A stretch of 7,885 nt of DNA from an uncultured Oscillospiraceae bacterium (GCA_934561335.1 CAKTGD010000074.1:1-7885); one strand, 5' to 3'; positions 1 to 5,092 are shown, numbered from the stretch's first letter. Program-made: numbers and translations. The notes: a model not told the origin generated them from the letters alone.

Positions 1-1
1 G

Positions 2-394
2 GCCATGGGCGCGGACTTTTTGATGCTGGGCCGGTATTTCTCCCGGTTTGACGAGTCCCCCACCAACAAGCTGCTGGTGAACGGCGTTTACGTCAAGGAA
101 TACTGGGGCGAGGGCTCCAACCGCGCCCGCAACTGGCAGCGCTATGACCTGGGCGGCAAGACCGGTCTGGCCTTTGAAGAGGGTGTGGATTCCTACGTTA
201 CCTATGCCGGTTCCTTGCAGGACAACGTGGCGCGCAGCCTGTACAAGGTGAAATCCACCATGTGCAACTGCGGCGTGACCACCATTCCCGACTTGCAGAA
301 GAACGCAAAGCTGACGCTGGTTTCCGCCACCAGCATTGTGGAGGGCGGCTATCACGACGTGATGCTGCGCTCGACCAATACGAGCAACACCTGA
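2..394 (+). CDS. guaB: IMP dehydrogenase, C-terminal part (5' end outside window)
   Basis: This is the last ~130 residues of inosine-5'-monophosphate dehydrogenase, which oxidises IMP to XMP with NAD+ in guanine nucleotide synthesis in the cytoplasm. The visible part starts in the (beta/alpha)8 barrel at [10 protein letters not shown] (phosphate-binding end of the barrel). It runs through the mobile flap [17 protein letters not shown], whose adjacent Arg-Tyr (residues 46-47 counted from the Met at 5) matches the catalytic dyad of the flap. It ends with KSTMCNCG and [10 protein letters not shown]. The flap wording is that of the Tritrichomonas foetus type of IMPDH, a bacterial-like form, rather than the E. 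coli/Bacillus YRGMGS form. The reading frame is open to the left edge, so the Met at 5 is internal. The stop TGA is at 392-394. A strong terminator follows at once, so it is the last gene of its transcript and converges on pyrE. Confidence 0.9.
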   Translation, partial: AMGADFLMLGRYFSRFDESPTNKLLVNGVYVKEYWGEGSNRARNWQRYDLGGKTGLAFEEGVDSYVTYAGSLQDNVARSLYKVKSTMCNCGVTTIPDLQKNAKLTLVSATSIVEGGYHDVMLRSTNTSNT

Positions 395-408
395 GCGAGA
401 TAAAAGAA

Positions 409-460
409 CCCCCGCAGCCAGCCGCAAAAGCGGCCTGCTGCGGGGGATTTTCTGTTTTTT
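409..460 (+). terminator. Intrinsic terminator after guaB, possibly bidirectional
   Basis: A 10-bp G+C-rich stem pairs 409-418 (CCCCCGCAGC) with 437-446 (GCTGCGGGGG). An inner stem GCCGC-AAAA-GCGGC lies at 421-434, and the T-rich tail is at 448-460. In the opposite direction the stem is followed by TTCTTTTATC, so it could also stop transcripts from the convergent pyr operon, whose last stop codon is at 471. Confidence 0.9.
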
Positions 461-470
461 AGAGACGCGC

Positions 471-1115
471 TCAGGCGCGGGCGGTGATCCAGCTCTCGTC
501 GGAGGGATTGTTGCGGAAGCGGATCAGCCGGGCCACATCCTCCTGACGGATGTAGTGCTGCTCGGCGGCCACCTGCGCAATCACATCAAAGCAGGTCAGA
601 CTGTGGTTTTCCACATGAGCGGCAGCCAGCCGGTCCAGACCCTTCTGCATTCCGTAGGTGAAGATACTGGCAACACCCAGCACCTCGGCCCCGGCGTCAC
701 GCAGCACCTGCACCACGTCCAGCACGCTGCCGGCGGTGGAGATCAGATCCTCGATGACCACCACCTTCTGACCCGGCTCAAGGCGGCCCTCGATCTGGTT
801 GCGGCGGCCGTGATCCTTTCCGGAGGAGCGGACATACCCCATGGGCAGGCCCATCATGTGGCCGACGATGGCGGCGTGGGCGATACCGGCGGTGCTGGTG
901 CCCATCAGCACCTCTGCGTCCGGATATTCGCGGCGGATGGTGTCGGCCAGCGCGGACTCTACCGTGCTGCGCACCTCGGGTGCAGTCAGGATCAGGCGGT
1001 TATCACAGTAGACCGGGCTTTTGATGCCGCTGGCCCAGATAAAGGGCTCCTCGGGGCGGAAAAAGACGGCGCGGATGGACAGCAGTCCCTCGGCGACCTT
1101 ACGTTGTTGTTCCAT
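471..1115 (-). CDS. pyrE: Orotate phosphoribosyltransferase
   Basis: PyrE joins orotate to PRPP to give orotidine-5'-phosphate, the fifth step of UMP synthesis, in the cytoplasm. At 214 aa it has the usual length. The PRPP-binding signature VVVIEDLISTAGS is at residues 118-130, with the acidic pair E122-D123. The flexible catalytic loop YVRSSGKDHGRRNQIEG is at 94-110. The start at 1113-1115 is chosen because AGGAG at 1123-1127 sits 7 nt upstream. The frame stays open to an ATG at 1190, but that would add 25 basic residues with no family match and overlap the upstream phosphatase gene. It is the last gene of the pyr operon, 13 nt after the HAD gene, and its Shine-Dalgarno region overlaps that gene's stop codon. 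This suggests coupled translation. It converges with guaB across the terminator at 409-460. Confidence 0.96.
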   Translation of the reverse strand: MEQQRKVAEGLLSIRAVFFRPEEPFIWASGIKSPVYCDNRLILTAPEVRSTVESALADTIRREYPDAEVLMGTSTAGIAHAAIVGHMMGLPMGYVRSSGKDHGRRNQIEGRLEPGQKVVVIEDLISTAGSVLDVVQVLRDAGAEVLGVASIFTYGMQKGLDRLAAAHVENHSLTCFDVIAQVAAEQHYIRQEDVARLIRFRNNPSDESWITARA

Positions 1116-1121
1116 GGTGGT

Positions 1122-1131
1122 TCTCCTTTCA
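1122..1131 (-). promoter_or_regulatory. Shine-Dalgarno site that sets the pyrE start
   Basis: On the minus strand the stop codon TGA of the phosphatase gene (1131-1129) overlaps GAAAGGAGA, whose AGGAG core (1127-1123) is 7 nt from the ATG at 1115. This supports the 214-residue PyrE rather than the longer frame, and points to reinitiation by ribosomes finishing the upstream gene. Confidence 0.8.
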
Positions 1132-1782
1132 GTCGTGGTGCAGGAGCAGCTCCCGCAGTGCATCCGGTGTGGCCGCAATGGCATCGGCACCGGCGTGGGT
1201 CAGTTCTGCCAGACTTCCGTAGCCATACAGTACGCCCACGGTTTGCAGGCCGGCCTGACGGCCGCCCAGAATGTCATGCTCCCGGTCACCGATCATAACG
1301 GCGCGGGAGAGGTCGCCGCAGCGGGCGGCGGACAGAGCAGCACCGATGACGGCGGCCTTTCGCCCGGCTTCAATATCGTCCGGCGGCGCGCCGCAGATAC
1401 CGGAAAAGTAGTGGGCAAGCCCAAAATGGGTCAGCACCTGAAACGCCAGAGATTCCAGCTTGGAGGTGGCCACATACAGCTTTTTTCCGGCGGCGCACAG
1501 CGCCTGAAGGCAATTCTCGATGCCGGGATAGGGGGCGTTTTCCAGCCAGCCGGTTTCACGGTAATACTCCCGGAAACGGGCGATGGCGGCGTTGACCTCC
1601 TCGGGTGGGAAGTAGCGCAGAAAGCTGTCCGCCAGCGGCGGGCCCACAAAAAATGACAGGGTACGGCTGTCTGCAACATGGACGCCGCCGCCGCGCAGGG
1701 CGTACTGTGCCGCGTGCATGATGCCGGGGCCGGAGTCGGTCAGCGTGCCGTCCAGATCAAAGAGGAGGGTATCCCAGCTCAT
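1129..1782 (-). CDS. HAD-superfamily phosphatase (Gph/5'-nucleotidase-like) within the pyr operon
   Basis: This 217-aa protein is a haloacid dehalogenase-type phosphohydrolase. Motif I is FDLDGTLTDS with D9 (nucleophile) and D11. Motif II is T106 in VATSK. The motif III Lys is probably K142, and motif IV is GDREHD (165-170) with D166 and D170. The region between motifs I and II is the alpha-helical C1 cap of phosphoglycolate-phosphatase/5'-nucleotidase relatives, and the wording FVGPPLADSF and GVLYGYGS is typical of that branch. The substrate cannot be read from sequence. The ATG overlaps the pyrF stop by 4 bp (ATGA), and GGAGGAG lies at 1791-1797, 8 nt upstream. It sits between pyrF and pyrE and is therefore produced with the UMP pathway. 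I infer a role in nucleotide monophosphate dephosphorylation or metabolite repair, but a general phosphoglycolate phosphatase is equally possible. Confidence 0.88.
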   Translation of the reverse strand: MSWDTLLFDLDGTLTDSGPGIMHAAQYALRGGGVHVADSRTLSFFVGPPLADSFLRYFPPEEVNAAIARFREYYRETGWLENAPYPGIENCLQALCAAGKKLYVATSKLESLAFQVLTHFGLAHYFSGICGAPPDDIEAGRKAAVIGAALSAARCGDLSRAVMIGDREHDILGGRQAGLQTVGVLYGYGSLAELTHAGADAIAATPDALRELLLHHD

Positions 1783-2477
1783 CCAACGAACTCCTCCATG
1801 CAGCGGCGATAGGCCGCGACAGGGTCCGCTGACTTGGTGATGGGACGCCCCACCACGATATAATCAGAACCCAGCTGCTTGGCGTGAGCAGGCGTGGTGA
1901 CACGCACCTGATCGTCCGCCTTGGAATCGGTAAAGCGGATGCCGGGTGTAACGGTCAGGAAGTTGGGAGAGCAGGCTGCGTGGATCATGCCGGCCTCCAG
2001 CGGGGAACAGACCACACCGTCCAGCCCGGCGGCTGCCGCGTTCTGCGCGTAGGAGATAACCACCTCGTCCAGAGGCTTGTCGATGAGGATCTCGTTGGTC
2101 ATGCTCTGCTGGCTGGTGGAGGTGAGCTGGGTGACGGCGATCAGCAGGGGACGGGTACCGTCGGGCCGGGTCAGACCCTCCATGGCGGCCTCCATCATGG
2201 TGCGGGTGCCGGCGGCGTGCAGATTCAGCATATCAACCTCCAACCCGGACAGCACCGAGATGGAGCTGCGGACAGTGTTGGGGATATCGTGCATTTTCAG
2301 ATCCAGAAAAATCTTGTGGCCGCGGGCCTTGACTTCGCGGACGATGGACGGACCCTCGGCAAAAAACAGCTCCATACCGATTTTGACAAAGGGCTTTTCA
2401 TTCGTGAAATTGTCCAGAAAGGCCAGCGTGCGCTGACGGCTGGGGAAGTCCAGCGCGATGATAACGTCTTTACCCAT
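1779..2477 (-). CDS. pyrF: Orotidine-5'-phosphate decarboxylase
   Basis: PyrF decarboxylates OMP to UMP, the last step of the pathway, as a cytoplasmic TIM-barrel dimer. The product is 232 aa, normal for the bacterial short form. The active-site signature DLKMHDIPNT is at residues 59-68, with the Asp-Lys-Asp network D59, K61 and D64. Other visible ligand segments are ALDF (8-11), VKIGMELF (31-38), VTPGIR (176-181) and the phosphate-binding VVGRPIT (208-214). The start at 2475-2477 is preceded at 6 nt by GGAGGAG (2484-2490), which lies inside the end of pyrD. The open frame runs further upstream to 2591, but that would place 38 unrelated residues inside pyrD. It overlaps the pyrD end by 8 bp and the phosphatase start by 4 bp, so translation is probably coupled on both sides. 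Confidence 0.97.
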   Translation of the reverse strand: MGKDVIIALDFPSRQRTLAFLDNFTNEKPFVKIGMELFFAEGPSIVREVKARGHKIFLDLKMHDIPNTVRSSISVLSGLEVDMLNLHAAGTRTMMEAAMEGLTRPDGTRPLLIAVTQLTSTSQQSMTNEILIDKPLDEVVISYAQNAAAAGLDGVVCSPLEAGMIHAACSPNFLTVTPGIRFTDSKADDQVRVTTPAHAKQLGSDYIVVGRPITKSADPVAAYRRCMEEFVG

Positions 2478-3387
2478 GATGTGCTCCTCCAATGATCTCT
2501 TTGATGTCGTTAATATGATAGTAGTCCATAACATCGGGAAGGGAATCCACGATGTCGAGACAGGCAAAGGGGCTGGTAAGGTTGGCCGCACCGATCTGCA
2601 CGGCGGTGGCGCCTGCCAGCATCATCTCCACGGCATCCGCTGCCGAGCAGACGCCGCCCATACCCACGATGGGGATGGAAACGGCCTCATAGACCTGCCA
2701 GACCATGCGCAGCGCCAGCGGGAAAATGCCGGGGCCGGACATGCCGCCGGTGCCGTTGGCCAGCAGGGGACGGCGGGTTTTGAGATCGATGCGCATACCC
2801 AGCACCGTGTTGATGAGGCTGACAGCGTCGGCGCCGGCATCCTCGCAGGCCTTGGCGATCTGGGCGATGTCGGTGACGTTGGGAGAGAGCTTGACGATGA
2901 CCGGCTTTTTCACCGCGTCACGGACGGCGCGGGTGACCTGCGCCGCCGCCTTGGGGTCGGTACCGAAGCTCATGCCGCCGCCGTGTACATTGGGGCAGGA
3001 GATGTTGACCTCCAGCCATCCCACCTGCTCGCACGCGTCCAGACGGCGGCAGACTTCTACATATTCCTCCAGACTGAAACCGCTGACATTGGCCATGACA
3101 GGCTTATGAAATACTTTTTTCAGCCGGGGCAGTTCTTCGGCAATGACGGCGTCTACACCGGGGTTTTGCAGCCCGACGGCATTGAGCAGCCCGCCCTCGT
3201 ACTCCGCGATGCGGGGCTGCGCATTGCCCTTGCGGGGGTGGAGCGTGGTACCCTTGAACGAAAAGGTGCCCAGACAATTGATGTTGTAGATCTCGGCAAA
3301 CTCGTAGCCGTAGCCGAATGTGCCGCTGGCCGGGATGATGGGGTTATCCAGTGTGATGCCGCAAAGGTCTACTGTTGTTACTGCCAT
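2470..3387 (-). CDS. pyrD: Dihydroorotate dehydrogenase class 1B, catalytic subunit
   Basis: PyrD (PyrDB type) oxidises dihydroorotate to orotate using FMN, and passes electrons to the PyrK subunit encoded just upstream. At 305 aa it has the standard class 1B length. The catalytic base is C131 in NISCPNVHGGG (128-138); class 2 membrane enzymes have Ser here, so this decides the class. FMN and substrate segments are visible: PASGTFGYG (19-27), SFKGTT with K45, NAVGLQNPG (69-77), VKLSPN with K166, INT (192-194) and the phosphate-binding GMGGV (242-246). GGAGG at 3395-3399 lies 7 nt from the ATG. The first 10 bp overlap the end of pyrK, and pyrF begins inside the last 8 bp, consistent with stoichiometric co-translation of the PyrK/PyrD heterotetramer. 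Confidence 0.97.
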   Translation of the reverse strand: MAVTTVDLCGITLDNPIIPASGTFGYGYEFAEIYNINCLGTFSFKGTTLHPRKGNAQPRIAEYEGGLLNAVGLQNPGVDAVIAEELPRLKKVFHKPVMANVSGFSLEEYVEVCRRLDACEQVGWLEVNISCPNVHGGGMSFGTDPKAAAQVTRAVRDAVKKPVIVKLSPNVTDIAQIAKACEDAGADAVSLINTVLGMRIDLKTRRPLLANGTGGMSGPGIFPLALRMVWQVYEAVSIPIVGMGGVCSAADAVEMMLAGATAVQIGAANLTSPFACLDIVDSLPDVMDYYHINDIKEIIGGAHHG

Positions 3388-4109
3388 ATCAGTTCCTCCC
3401 TCCGAAATACAGGTCCTTCCTTACAAACGCGCTTGAGTCCGCCGGTGGTTTCAATGGTGCAGCCCATGCACGCGCCGAAGCCGCAGCCCATGCGGGCCTC
3501 GAGACTGAGGAGACCGGGCTTGTCCGTGGCGGCGCACAGGGCGCGGATCATGACCAGCGGGCCGCAGGCGCAAAAGCTGTCAAAATCATGGGGCAGCACC
3601 TGCGTGGCCAGACCCTTTACACCGTAGCTGCCATCCACTGTGGCAACGGTGGTGGGGACGCCCAACGCGGCAAACTCCCGCTCGTAAAATACCTCTTTGC
3701 GGGTATTGAAGCCAAGCAGTGCCTTGGGCTGCTTTCCGGCGGCGATCAGGCGGCGCGCCAGACCGTACAGCGGCGGCGTGCCGATGCCGCCGCCCACCAG
3801 CAGCGGGTGCTGACCGCAGGCGGACACGTCAAAGCCGTTGCCCAGACCGGCCAGCACGTTGACGGTTTCACCGGGATGCATGGTGGAGAGAATGGCCGTG
3901 CCCTTTCCCACCTTGCGATAGATGATGGTGACGGTATCGTCGTCCCAGTCGCAGATGGACAGGGGACGGCGGAGAAAGCCGCCCTCCAGCTGCAGTTCCA
4001 GAAACTGGCCCGGCGCAGTAATGGCGCTGGTGTCGCCGGCCAGACGCATCCGGCAGATCCCGGGGACCAACAGGACATTTTCAATGATTTGCAGGGTAAG
4101 TTGCTGCAT
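3378..4109 (-). CDS. pyrK: Dihydroorotate dehydrogenase class 1B, electron-transfer subunit (FAD, 2Fe-2S)
   Basis: PyrK is the ferredoxin-NAD+ reductase-like partner that moves electrons from PyrD FMN through a 2Fe-2S cluster and FAD to NAD+. The 243-aa product shows the FAD-binding RRPLS (47-51), the nucleotide-binding VGGGIGTPPLYGL (105-117), and a C-terminal cluster motif with C209, C214, C217 and C229. That spacing, C-x4-C-x2-C-x11-C, is characteristic of PyrK. The ATG at 4107-4109 follows AAGGGAG, with GGAG at 4117-4120 (7 nt spacing). It is the first gene of the operon and has a long leader carrying an intrinsic terminator (4169-4215) and a small upstream ORF, so its transcription is probably attenuated. 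The pairing with pyrD by overlap is the usual Gram-positive arrangement. Confidence 0.96.
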   Translation of the reverse strand: MQQLTLQIIENVLLVPGICRMRLAGDTSAITAPGQFLELQLEGGFLRRPLSICDWDDDTVTIIYRKVGKGTAILSTMHPGETVNVLAGLGNGFDVSACGQHPLLVGGGIGTPPLYGLARRLIAAGKQPKALLGFNTRKEVFYEREFAALGVPTTVATVDGSYGVKGLATQVLPHDFDSFCACGPLVMIRALCAATDKPGLLSLEARMGCGFGACMGCTIETTGGLKRVCKEGPVFRREELIWQ

Positions 4110-4148
4110 GTTCTGACTCCCTTCTCCGACATGGGTGGATAGCGACCC

Positions 4149-4166
4149 GGGAGGAACGGCCCTCCC
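4149..4166 (-). promoter_or_regulatory. Small hairpin between attenuator and pyrK
   Basis: In the pyr transcript GGGAGG (4166-4161) can pair with CCTCCC (4154-4149) around a 6-nt loop. It lies after the U-run of the attenuator and 29 nt before the pyrK Shine-Dalgarno site. GGGAGG could otherwise act as a decoy ribosome site. A function in mRNA stability or translation is possible but not shown. Confidence 0.45.
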
Positions 4167-4168
4167 AT

Positions 4169-4215
4169 AAAAAAAACCGGTCTTCGGTGATGTGGAAATA
4201 CATCAACGAAGCCGG
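4169..4215 (-). terminator. Intrinsic terminator in the pyrK leader (attenuator)
   Basis: Read on the minus strand, the stem runs CCGG-CUUCG-(U.C mismatch)-UGAUGU, a 6-nt loop, then ACAUCA-CGAAG-(bulged A)-CCGG. That is 15 pairs, followed directly by eight U (4176-4169). It lies about 60 nt before the pyrK ATG and downstream of the operon's promoter, so it must stop most transcripts unless it is prevented from folding. The stop codon of the leader ORF (4205-4203) lies within its 5' arm, so a ribosome there would cover the stem. CUUCGUUG of the same arm is also perfectly complementary to CAACGAAG earlier in the leader (4330-4323). Confidence 0.85.
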
Positions 4216-4340
4216 GTATTAAAATAAGGAAAACAGGTATCCGCCACAGGGAAAAAAACACCACTGCCGCAGGAAACACCAATCACACAGGAGAAAAAAG
4301 CACCGCCGTTGAGTCGATTGCTCTTCGTTGCCGCGGTCAC
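4203..4340 (-). CDS. Putative 45-codon pyr leader peptide
   Basis: A GTG-initiated frame of 45 codons runs through the pyr leader and stops with TGA inside the 5' arm of the attenuator. AGGAAAGGGG (4358-4349) lies 8 nt before the GTG. The peptide begins VTAATKSNRL and ends FNTRLR. It is rich in Phe because the mRNA carries U-runs: six U at 4299-4294, seven at 4258-4252, and UUUU tracts at 4233-4230 and 4224-4221 just before the terminator. No protein function is suggested; translation itself would be the signal. In E. coli pyrBI a 44-codon leader is used in this way to sense UTP. The start is uncertain. An ATG overlapping the GTG by one base is followed at once by TGA, and an in-frame ATG at 4364-4362 would be near the 5' end of the RNA. 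Confidence 0.5.
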   Translation of the reverse strand: MTAATKSNRLNGGAFFSCVIGVSCGSGVFFPVADTCFPYFNTRLR

Positions 4341-4348
4341 ATATATCG

Positions 4349-4358
4349 CCCCTTTCCT
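4349..4358 (-). promoter_or_regulatory. Shine-Dalgarno-like site of the leader ORF
   Basis: AGGAAAGGGG on the minus strand lies 8 nt before the GTG at 4340 and 6 nt before the overlapping ATG at 4342, whose next codon is TGA. It is the only good ribosome site in the first part of the leader and is the main support for leader translation. Confidence 0.5.
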
Positions 4359-4371
4359 GTGCATTTCTGTT

Positions 4372-4400
4372 AGAATACCATGCCGGGAGTAGCTTGTCAA
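4372..4400 (-). promoter_or_regulatory. Sigma-A-type promoter of the pyr operon
   Basis: A perfect -35 TTGACA (4400-4395), a 17-bp spacer and -10 TATTCT (4377-4372, 4 of 6 matches) point at pyrK. Transcription should start near 4365, giving a leader of about 255 nt. No PyrR binding loop (ARUCCNGNGAGGYU-like) is visible in that leader. Confidence 0.75.
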
Positions 4401-4620
4401 GGGGTTAATCGAAAAAGGGGAAGGATGACCGAAATATGGGGTTTTATTGGGGGGAAGCTTGATGAAATTGACGGCCGGCGCAGCCGATCCCGCAGCGGCA
4501 TCGCGGGAGGTGTGCCGGTGCATGATGGACGCGGCCGCATGAAAAAGGCAGATGACAGTGGGCGGTTTTTGCCGCTGGAGAGGAATAATAAGGAAAAATC
4601 TGCTTTCGGGCATGACAAAG
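4401..4620. other. Spacer without a convincing gene
   Basis: This lies between the pyr promoter and the hairpin at 4621-4646. A frame of 108 codons crosses it on the plus strand from 4380, but it reads through the hairpin and the tRNA relic and has no recognisable domain or ribosome site. Only a short inverted repeat TCCCGC/GCGGGA around 4488-4508 stands out. Confidence 0.5.
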
Positions 4621-4650
4621 CTCCCGAAACACAGGTGTTTCGGGAGTTTT
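4621..4650. terminator. Hairpin terminator next to the tRNA relic
   Basis: CTCCCGAAACAC (4621-4632) is fully complementary to 4635-4646, so a stem of about 11 bp with a 4-nt loop forms. Plus-strand TTTT follows at 4647-4650; the minus strand continues CTTTGTC. On the minus strand it begins 7 nt after the CCA end of the tRNA fragment, the normal place for a tRNA terminator. It probably ended the original tRNA transcript. Confidence 0.7.
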
Positions 4651-4653
4651 GGT

Positions 4654-4676
4654 TGGAGGTGACACCCGGATTTGAA
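4654..4676 (-). other. tRNA 3'-end relic (T-loop to CCA), probable attachment-site scar
   Basis: On the minus strand the sequence reads T-loop TTCAAAT (4676-4670), T-stem 3' strand CCGGG, acceptor 3' strand TGTCACC, base 73 = T, then CCA. The spacings are exactly those of a tRNA (7+5+7+1+3). The upstream half is absent: the five bases before the T-loop, GGCGA, pair with CCGGG at only two positions, and no GGTGACA acceptor 5' strand lies within 80 nt. U73 with encoded CCA suggests tRNA-Cys or tRNA-Gly. The junction falls at the T-loop, a usual crossover place for tyrosine integrases, and the direct repeat of the island starts at 4671 within that loop. Integration into a tRNA gene is inferred. 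Confidence 0.65.
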
Positions 4677-4921
4677 TCGCCGTGGGGCGGTCTTGCGTCG
4701 TGTTGACCGATGCCGGGAAGTGTTGGAAATACAGGGCTTGCAGGAAATCATGCTGTTAAATGCTGCCGGACTGTATTATCAAATTTTGAAGTTATAAGGC
4801 TAAAAATAAGGCTAAATTTTATGGCTGCGCGGAATGTACCAAAACAAAAAAGCAGAGAGCCTTTGGCGATTATCGCCAAAGGCTCTCTGCATGATACACA
4901 AGGGCTACAACGAATTGTGAT
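4671..4921 (+). repeat. Long direct repeat, copy A
   Basis: It aligns over its whole length with 6634-6885. By hand count, 27 mismatches occur in the first 170 positions (about 84% identity). A short A-rich stretch with one length difference follows, then a 70-bp terminal module with a single mismatch. It starts within the T-loop of the tRNA relic and ends where the IS66 remnant begins. It contains the hairpin at 4852-4890. No coding function is evident. Confidence 0.9.
4852..4890. repeat. 18-bp perfect hairpin in repeat copy A
   Basis: GCAGAGAGCCTTTGGCGA (4852-4869) is followed by loop TTA and its exact complement (4873-4890). No T-run follows on either strand, so it is not a standard terminator. 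It is the best-conserved part of the repeat. Beyond it, CACAA (4897-4901) and TTGTG (4915-4919) form a smaller imperfect dyad that is also kept in copy B. Confidence 0.9.
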
Positions 4922-5015
4922 GGCGGACAATATTGGCAACGCCAGCCTGGATGTTTACTCCAGATGCGATGCGGAGCGGCTGAAAATGCTGGTGGAGTCT
5001 CTGCGTCTATGCTGA
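4922..5015 (+). pseudogene. IS66-family TnpA C-terminal remnant
   Basis: The frame reads ADNIGNASLDVYSRCDAE and on to LVESLRLC, then a TGA at 5013-5015 that overlaps the ATG of the following tnpB fragment. The tail pattern (Val/Leu core, D-x2-L, then LR near the end) and the overlap with tnpB fit the small first ORF of IS66 elements. The upstream part has been replaced by repeat copy A. On its own the peptide match is weak; the call depends mainly on the tnpB fragment. Confidence 0.4.
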
Positions 5016-5092
5016 ATGATTTCGCCGGTGCAAATAAAGTCAATGTCGCCTGTGAGTATACAGATCTACGTAAGGGCATAGACGGTCTAGCA
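5009..5092 (+). pseudogene. IS66-family TnpB (Orf2) N-terminal remnant
   Basis: From ATG 5009 the frame gives MLNDFAGANKVNVACEYTDL, then RKGIDGLA. This is the typical start of IS66 TnpB, where the usual wording is a short MLN-type start, V-Y-x-A-C-G-Y-T-D-L-R-K-G-I-D-G-L-A. After DGLA (5092) the likeness stops. The usual ~115-residue protein and the large TnpC transposase are missing, so the element is dead. The remnant shows that this part of the island has decayed by insertion and deletion. Confidence 0.75.

Noticed and set aside
555..1298. Long plus-strand open frame opposite pyrE and the phosphatase
   Set aside because: It lies antisense to two genes with clear catalytic motifs, is His/Gly-rich as expected of a complement frame, and has no family match.
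2458..3627. 389-codon plus-strand frame opposite pyrD
   Set aside because: Shadow of pyrD and pyrK in high-G+C DNA; no ribosome site and no domain, while the minus strand encodes complete PyrD.
4294..4337. Possible second terminator in the pyr leader (ACCGC/GCGGT followed by six U)
   Set aside because: The stem is only 5 bp with a 26-nt loop, too weak to terminate. The U-run is more likely a pause site.
4110..4365. PyrR binding loop or known riboswitch in the pyr leader
   Set aside because: I looked for the PyrR-type purine-UCC-N-G-N-GAGG loop and for T-box or ykkC/PRPP-like landmarks and saw none; the negative is by eye only.
4380..4706. 108-codon plus-strand frame upstream of the pyr promoter
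   Set aside because: It reads through a terminator hairpin and a tRNA 3' end, overlaps the pyr -10 region, and shows no recognisable domain.
4748..4939. Minus-strand small frame sharing ITIRCSPCVSCREPLA with another at 6775-6969
   Set aside because: The shared peptide is the translation of the conserved repeat and hairpin. The frames diverge outside it, lose register at the indel and have no ribosome site, so the conservation is at DNA level.
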